From positions 1-53,630 of the forward strand of contig NZ_CP124037.1 in the NCBI RefSeq assembly GCF_030436345.1: a DNA stretch of 53,630 nt. The letters run 5' to 3'. Below are positions 50,292-53,630 of the stretch, piece after piece (within the stretch, counting starts at the first letter, position 1; every line of letters starts with the position of its first letter). The translations under genes and the position numbers were made by a program. The notes beneath the pieces were generated by a model. That model was not told the DNA's origin. It did no database searches and worked only from the letters and a program-made list of their open reading frames with translations. Source of the DNA: [Borrelia] tanukii. Lineage in GTDB: Bacteria > Spirochaetota > Spirochaetia > Borreliales > Borreliaceae.

Positions 50292-51167
50292 TTAGTAGTG
50301 TATGTGGTCACAACAGGCTTTTAGCGGTGTTTCAATATCTTTTAAAATTCGCATACTTTCATTTGGATTAAATTTATGCTCGTATCCATTTTTTATGAAT
50401 TCTGCTAGGACTATTCCATCAGATCTAATTCCCGCATATTTGTCATAGTCACCAATAATGTTTTCTACGGTTGAGATCCAAGCATTTCGTTCTTGTATTA
50501 GTTTTTCAAAATTTTCTTGAACATCTTTTACTGTTTTTGTTTTAAAATTGAACATTAAGCGTCTTTGCTCGTCTTTAGTTAAAAGATTAATAGCTTTTTC
50601 AAACGATTCTTGAATTTTGAATCCTGTCCAAAAAATTAATCCAATAACCCTGTAATGGTCGCCATTTGAACTTGATGTTTGCGCAAGGATTGTGATTAAT
50701 TTTTTGATTTTATTTTCATCATAATTGAGAGATGAATAAAACAATCTTCTAAAGAGGTTGTTTGTTAATATTAGGTCAATATTGATGTCTTGTTTTTCTG
50801 GGATTGTGTTTTTGTTTATTCCAAATTGATCAATAGGTTCAATTTTTTGAGTATCTGTATTTATTTTTTGAGAAAATGTTTCAATATTTGGTCCAATTTT
50901 ATTAATCAATTTTTCATTTTCATTAAATCTTTGTGTAATTTTTTTTATTACATTTTCCTTTTCATTTTTTGAGAGCTCTTTTTGTCCCGAGTTTAAAATC
51001 TTTTCAAGATTTTCTGCTTTCTCAGTGCTAGATTTGTTAATTTCAATGTGGTTTGATTGTAATTCACTTGTTGCTTCTGTGTTGTTTGATTTAGAATAAA
51101 AAGAACATGAGGCCAGTAAAGTTATTTTAAATAGCTTTAATATTTTATAAATTTTTCTTTTTTTCAA
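50292..51167 (-). CDS. bba73: PFam54 lipoprotein BBA73 (P35-type)
   Basis: The 291-residue product starts at TTG 51167 (AAGGAT upstream) with signal ending LLASC. The core shows IDQFGINKNTIPEKQ and RRLFYSSLNYDENKIKKLITIL, then ERNAWISTVENIIGDYDKY. As the last PFam54 gene before oms28 it matches BBA73, reported to be strongly expressed in the mammal. A 10-bp inverted repeat (50277-50286 with 50298-50307) overlaps its stop codon, but without a U-run on the minus strand. Confidence 0.8.
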   Translation of the reverse strand: MKKRKIYKILKLFKITLLASCSFYSKSNNTEATSELQSNHIEINKSSTEKAENLEKILNSGQKELSKNEKENVIKKITQRFNENEKLINKIGPNIETFSQKINTDTQKIEPIDQFGINKNTIPEKQDINIDLILTNNLFRRLFYSSLNYDENKIKKLITILAQTSSSNGDHYRVIGLIFWTGFKIQESFEKAINLLTKDEQRRLMFNFKTKTVKDVQENFEKLIQERNAWISTVENIIGDYDKYAGIRSDGIVLAEFIKNGYEHKFNPNESMRILKDIETPLKACCDHIHY

Positions 51168-51688
51168 GACGTAATCCTTTAAAAAATTTAATCATTGTGT
51201 TATTTGGCAAGCTCAATATTTCTAATATAAATATATTTCAATTTGTTTAATTTTCAATGTTTGTTTTATTTATTTAAAATAAAAGATAATAAATTAATTG
51301 TTTAAAATATTTTTTTAAAAAAAAAGATTAAAATTTTTCGTGCAGGTTTTAACTTGTTCTTAATGCAATCAACACTGATGTTAATGTTGTATTTGCAAGT
51401 ATGTTAATTTTAAAAATTTTTGTTATTAGCTTTATTTTTGCTGATAATTGCAGTATATTTTTCATGTGTTATTTTATAATAATAAGTTTAACGATTATAA
51501 AATAACACCGTTCTCCCCATTTAATGCAAAATTTAAGTTTAATAATCTTTATTAAAAGTCCTTATTTTTAGAAATCATTTTTAATTAAAAAAGTTAATTA
51601 AATGTTTTTGTATAAATATGTATTGATTCTAATTTAGTTATGTTTTAAAATATTTAAAATAAATTATTTTAATTAAGGAGAATTAACA
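51168..51688. other. Divergent gap between BBA73 and oms28 with a 15-bp inverted repeat
   Basis: GTGTTATTTTATAAT (51466-51480) pairs perfectly with ATTATAAAATAACAC (51494-51508) across 13 nt. There is no gene here. Promoters for both divergent genes must lie here: near 51180-51240 for BBA73 and near 51640-51670 for oms28. The repeat could be an operator or a transcript stem; its distance from both genes (about 180 and 300 nt) is odd for an operator. Confidence 0.5.
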
Positions 51689-52459
51689 ATGAAAATATTT
51701 GGTAATTTAATAATTAATGGATTATTGTTTGGATTTGTAAATTTAAATGTGTTTGCAGATTCTAACAATGTAAATATTCTTCAATCTCAATCCAATGTTT
51801 TAGAACAACCAGAGCAAAAAGATGGCAAAAAATTAGATAAAAAAGATCAAGTTAATCAAGCTTTAGATATTATTAATAAGGTGACAGAGGATGTTTCTAG
51901 TAAATTAGAGGAAGTTAGAGAGTCATCTCTTGAGTTGGTAGAATCGAATGATGCGGGGGTAGTTAAAAAGTTTGTGGGTTCAATGTCTTTGATGTCAGAT
52001 GTTGCTAAGGGCGCTGTTGTTGCATCAGAAGAGGCAACAATTGTAGCTAAGTTTTCAGGAATGGTTGCCGAGGATGCAAATAGGGTTGTTGAAATGTCCA
52101 AAAGAGCCGTTCAAGAAACCCAAAAAGCTGTTTCTGTTGCAGGCGAAGCAATGGTTTTAATAGAGAAGCAAATAATGTCAAATAAATCTCCAAATAATAA
52201 GGAATTGGAATTGACAAAAGAAGAATTTGCTAAAGTAGAACAAGTTAAAGATGTTTTAATGGTTTCTGAAAGGGCTTTAGATGAAACAGTTCAAGAGGCT
52301 CAAAAAGTTCTCAACACCGTTAATGGCTTTAATCCATCAAATAAGGATCAAGCAGTAGCAAAAAAAGATGTTGCAAGGGCTATTTCTAATGTTGTTAAGG
52401 TAGCTCAAGGTGCAAGAGATCTTACAAAAGTAATGACCATTTCTTTGTATATGAGATAG
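51689..52459 (+). CDS. oms28: Oms28, periplasmic/outer-membrane-associated protein (BBA74)
   Basis: This 256-residue protein has a cleavable signal (MKIFGNLIINGLLFGFVNLNVFA) and a nearly all-helical alanine/valine/lysine-rich body (VAKGAVVASEEATIVAKFSG, VQEAQKVLNTVNG). It was first described as a porin (Oms28) and later as a periplasmic protein, which fits the helical content. It has an AAGGAGA ribosome site and is followed by a terminator. It is repressed during mammalian infection in B. burgdorferi. Confidence 0.9.
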   Translation: MKIFGNLIINGLLFGFVNLNVFADSNNVNILQSQSNVLEQPEQKDGKKLDKKDQVNQALDIINKVTEDVSSKLEEVRESSLELVESNDAGVVKKFVGSMSLMSDVAKGAVVASEEATIVAKFSGMVAEDANRVVEMSKRAVQETQKAVSVAGEAMVLIEKQIMSNKSPNNKELELTKEEFAKVEQVKDVLMVSERALDETVQEAQKVLNTVNGFNPSNKDQAVAKKDVARAISNVVKVAQGARDLTKVMTISLYMR

Positions 52460-52497
52460 TTGATTATATAGATTTATAAATTATTAAAGGTTAAAGG

Positions 52498-52535
52498 AAA
52501 AGGTTTGAGGCTAATTATATTAGCTTCTGCCTTTT
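52498..52535 (+). terminator. oms28 terminator
   Basis: A two-part stem pairs 52498-52503 with 52530-52535 and 52507-52514 with 52520-52527, ending in TTTTTT. Confidence 0.8.
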
Positions 52536-52664
52536 TTATTTCTATTTTACTAAGATCAAATTAAGCTCCCCATTAAGGCTGTTTTATGATATAATACTTT
52601 CATTCTAAATATTTACATTCTTAAAAAGTTAATAAATTTATCCTTAAGCAAGGAGTATCAATTT

Positions 52665-53468
52665 TTGAATAAAGAATACAAAGTTTTGGACAATGGGTTT
52701 TTAAAGCTTATTGATTTTATGGGAGATGATAAGAGAATAGTTGAGGCCGCAAGGATTTCTTATCGAGGAGACAGCGTTAAAAGGAAAGATGAGGAACTTA
52801 TTGATTATTTAATAAGAAATGGACACACAAGTCCATTGGAGCAGGTTGTTTTCACATTTCATGTTAAAGCTCCAATATTTATTGCAAGGCAATGGATGAG
52901 GCACAGAACCGCAAGGATTAATGAAGTTTCTGGATGCTACAGTTTGGCAAGAGAGGAATTTTATGTTCCTTTAGAAGAAGACTTGGAGTGCCAAATTTCT
53001 AGCAATAGTCAACCTAAAAGAGAGTTTAAGTCTTTGGAAAAAAGTTTCTCAGACAAAATAAAGCATCATCAACAACATTCTTATGGGCTTTATCAAGATA
53101 TGATCAATTCTAATATTCCAAAAGAACTTTCAAGAACAGTTTTGCCCTTAAGTTTATATACTGAATGGTATTGGCAAATTGATTTAAATAATCTTTTCAA
53201 TTTTATTAAATTGAGATTAGCCTTAGACAGTCCAAAAGAAATTAATGAAAATTCGCCAAAAGAAATGCGCGAATATGCTAAAGCATTGGTAAGCATAGTA
53301 AAAGAAATTGTCCCCGCCGCTTTTAACAGTTTTGAGAATCATTGTTTAAGAGGGAAGAGATTTTCTCATGAAGAGATAATAGCAATTGCTAATGCTTTGG
53401 ATTTAAATAAGCTTGATATGGATGATAAAAAATTGAACTTATTAAAAGATAAGCTAGGAATTTTTTGA
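52665..53468 (+). CDS. thyX: Flavin-dependent thymidylate synthase ThyX (BBA76)
   Basis: The 267-residue enzyme carries the ThyX signature RHR-x7-S (Arg79-His80-Arg81 ... Ser89). It makes dTMP from dUMP with FAD, NADPH and methylene-tetrahydrofolate, in the cytoplasm. Length is normal for the family. Start is TTG 52665 (AAGGAG 9 nt upstream), with TATAAT at 52590-52595 as likely -10. It is the last gene before the right telomere and the only clear core-metabolism gene here, which may explain why this plasmid is so stably kept. Confidence 0.95.
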   Translation: MNKEYKVLDNGFLKLIDFMGDDKRIVEAARISYRGDSVKRKDEELIDYLIRNGHTSPLEQVVFTFHVKAPIFIARQWMRHRTARINEVSGCYSLAREEFYVPLEEDLECQISSNSQPKREFKSLEKSFSDKIKHHQQHSYGLYQDMINSNIPKELSRTVLPLSLYTEWYWQIDLNNLFNFIKLRLALDSPKEINENSPKEMREYAKALVSIVKEIVPAAFNSFENHCLRGKRFSHEEIIAIANALDLNKLDMDDKKLNLLKDKLGIF

Positions 53469-53609
53469 TTTTTTATAGCGTTTAGTTCTGATATCTAATA
53501 AATATTAGAACTAAACTGTAAAATTTACGGCCAAAAATTAATTTTTAGGATAAAGCTTGATTTTTAAAAGATACTGATACTATACAACCTTTAATTGAGT
53601 ATTTGCTAT

Positions 53610-53630
53610 TATACTAATAAATACTTAATT
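53610..53630. other. Right hairpin telomere end
   Basis: TATACTAA (53610-53617) is TTAGTATA on the minus strand, at positions 14-21 counted from the right end, exactly as at the left end. The stretch 53469-53609 has no gene. Confidence 0.85.

Noticed and set aside
1..53630. CRISPR arrays, tRNA or rRNA genes, insertion-sequence transposases
   Set aside because: I looked for regular repeat-spacer units, cloverleaf-like segments and DDE or HUH transposase motifs and saw none.

Overview
This window looks like a complete or nearly complete linear plasmid of a Lyme-group spirochaete (Borrelia/Borreliella), equivalent to lp54. The sequence is very AT-rich and full of spirochaetal lipoproteins with short lipoboxes. 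It carries ospA-ospB, dbpB-dbpA, the S1/S2 antigens, oms28, thyX and a PFam54/CspA array in the order known for lp54. The telomere box TTAGTATA occurs at exactly 14-21 nt from both ends in inverted orientation, so the window appears to run from hairpin telomere to hairpin telomere. OspA, DbpA and DbpB differ clearly from the B. burgdorferi B31 forms as I remember them, so another strain or genospecies is likely; I cannot name it.

Layout. 1-5 kb: left telomere, a P13-family porin paralogue and surface lipoproteins (BBA03, S2/BBA04, S1/BBA05, BBA07). 5.07-8.96 kb: a phage baseplate, fibre and holin cassette (gp25-, gpJ- and gpI-like proteins, fibre, BlyA/BlyB-like, a lipoprotein). 9.16-10.9 kb: ospAB. 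11.3-14.7 kb: replication and partition (AT-rich inverted repeats, PF57/62, PF50, ParA/PF32, PF49), followed by a candidate ~105-nt RNA. 15.25-17.75 kb: a DUF261 protein with a papain-like Cys/His/Asp pattern, dbpA/dbpB and a small lipoprotein. 17.9-19.8 kb: small and large terminase. 20.1-25.3 kb: accessory lipoproteins (BBA32, a 64-aa lipoprotein, BBA33, OppA5, an Mlp-like protein) and an unknown gene. 25.6-37.5 kb: a one-strand phage morphogenesis operon (portal, scaffold-like, decoration-like, major capsid, connectors, contractile sheath, tube, chaperone-like pair, tape measure, hub, spike) with BBA52 inserted. 37.6-51.2 kb: mostly minus-strand lipoproteins (BBA57, BBA59, P27/BBA60, BBA61, Lp6.6, nine PFam54 paralogues). 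51.7-53.6 kb: oms28, thyX and the right telomere.

How it fits together. The phage genes all point the same way. If the plasmid is closed on paper by joining its ends, they read terminase - portal - capsid - tail - spike // gp25 wedge - J - I - fibre - holin - partition - terminase. This is the order of a contractile-tailed phage and, as I recall, of the circular cp32 prophages. The only break lies between the spike (ends 37542) and the gp25 wedge (starts 5072), and it holds the telomeres and most of the lipoprotein arrays. The plasmid therefore reads as a cp32-like prophage circle opened between the V and W baseplate genes and loaded with host-interaction lipoproteins. Lp54/cp32 kinship has been noted before; the functional assignments and the position of the opening are inferences made here. 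No searches were run: family names, DUF numbers and BBA numbers come from recall plus the visible sequence.
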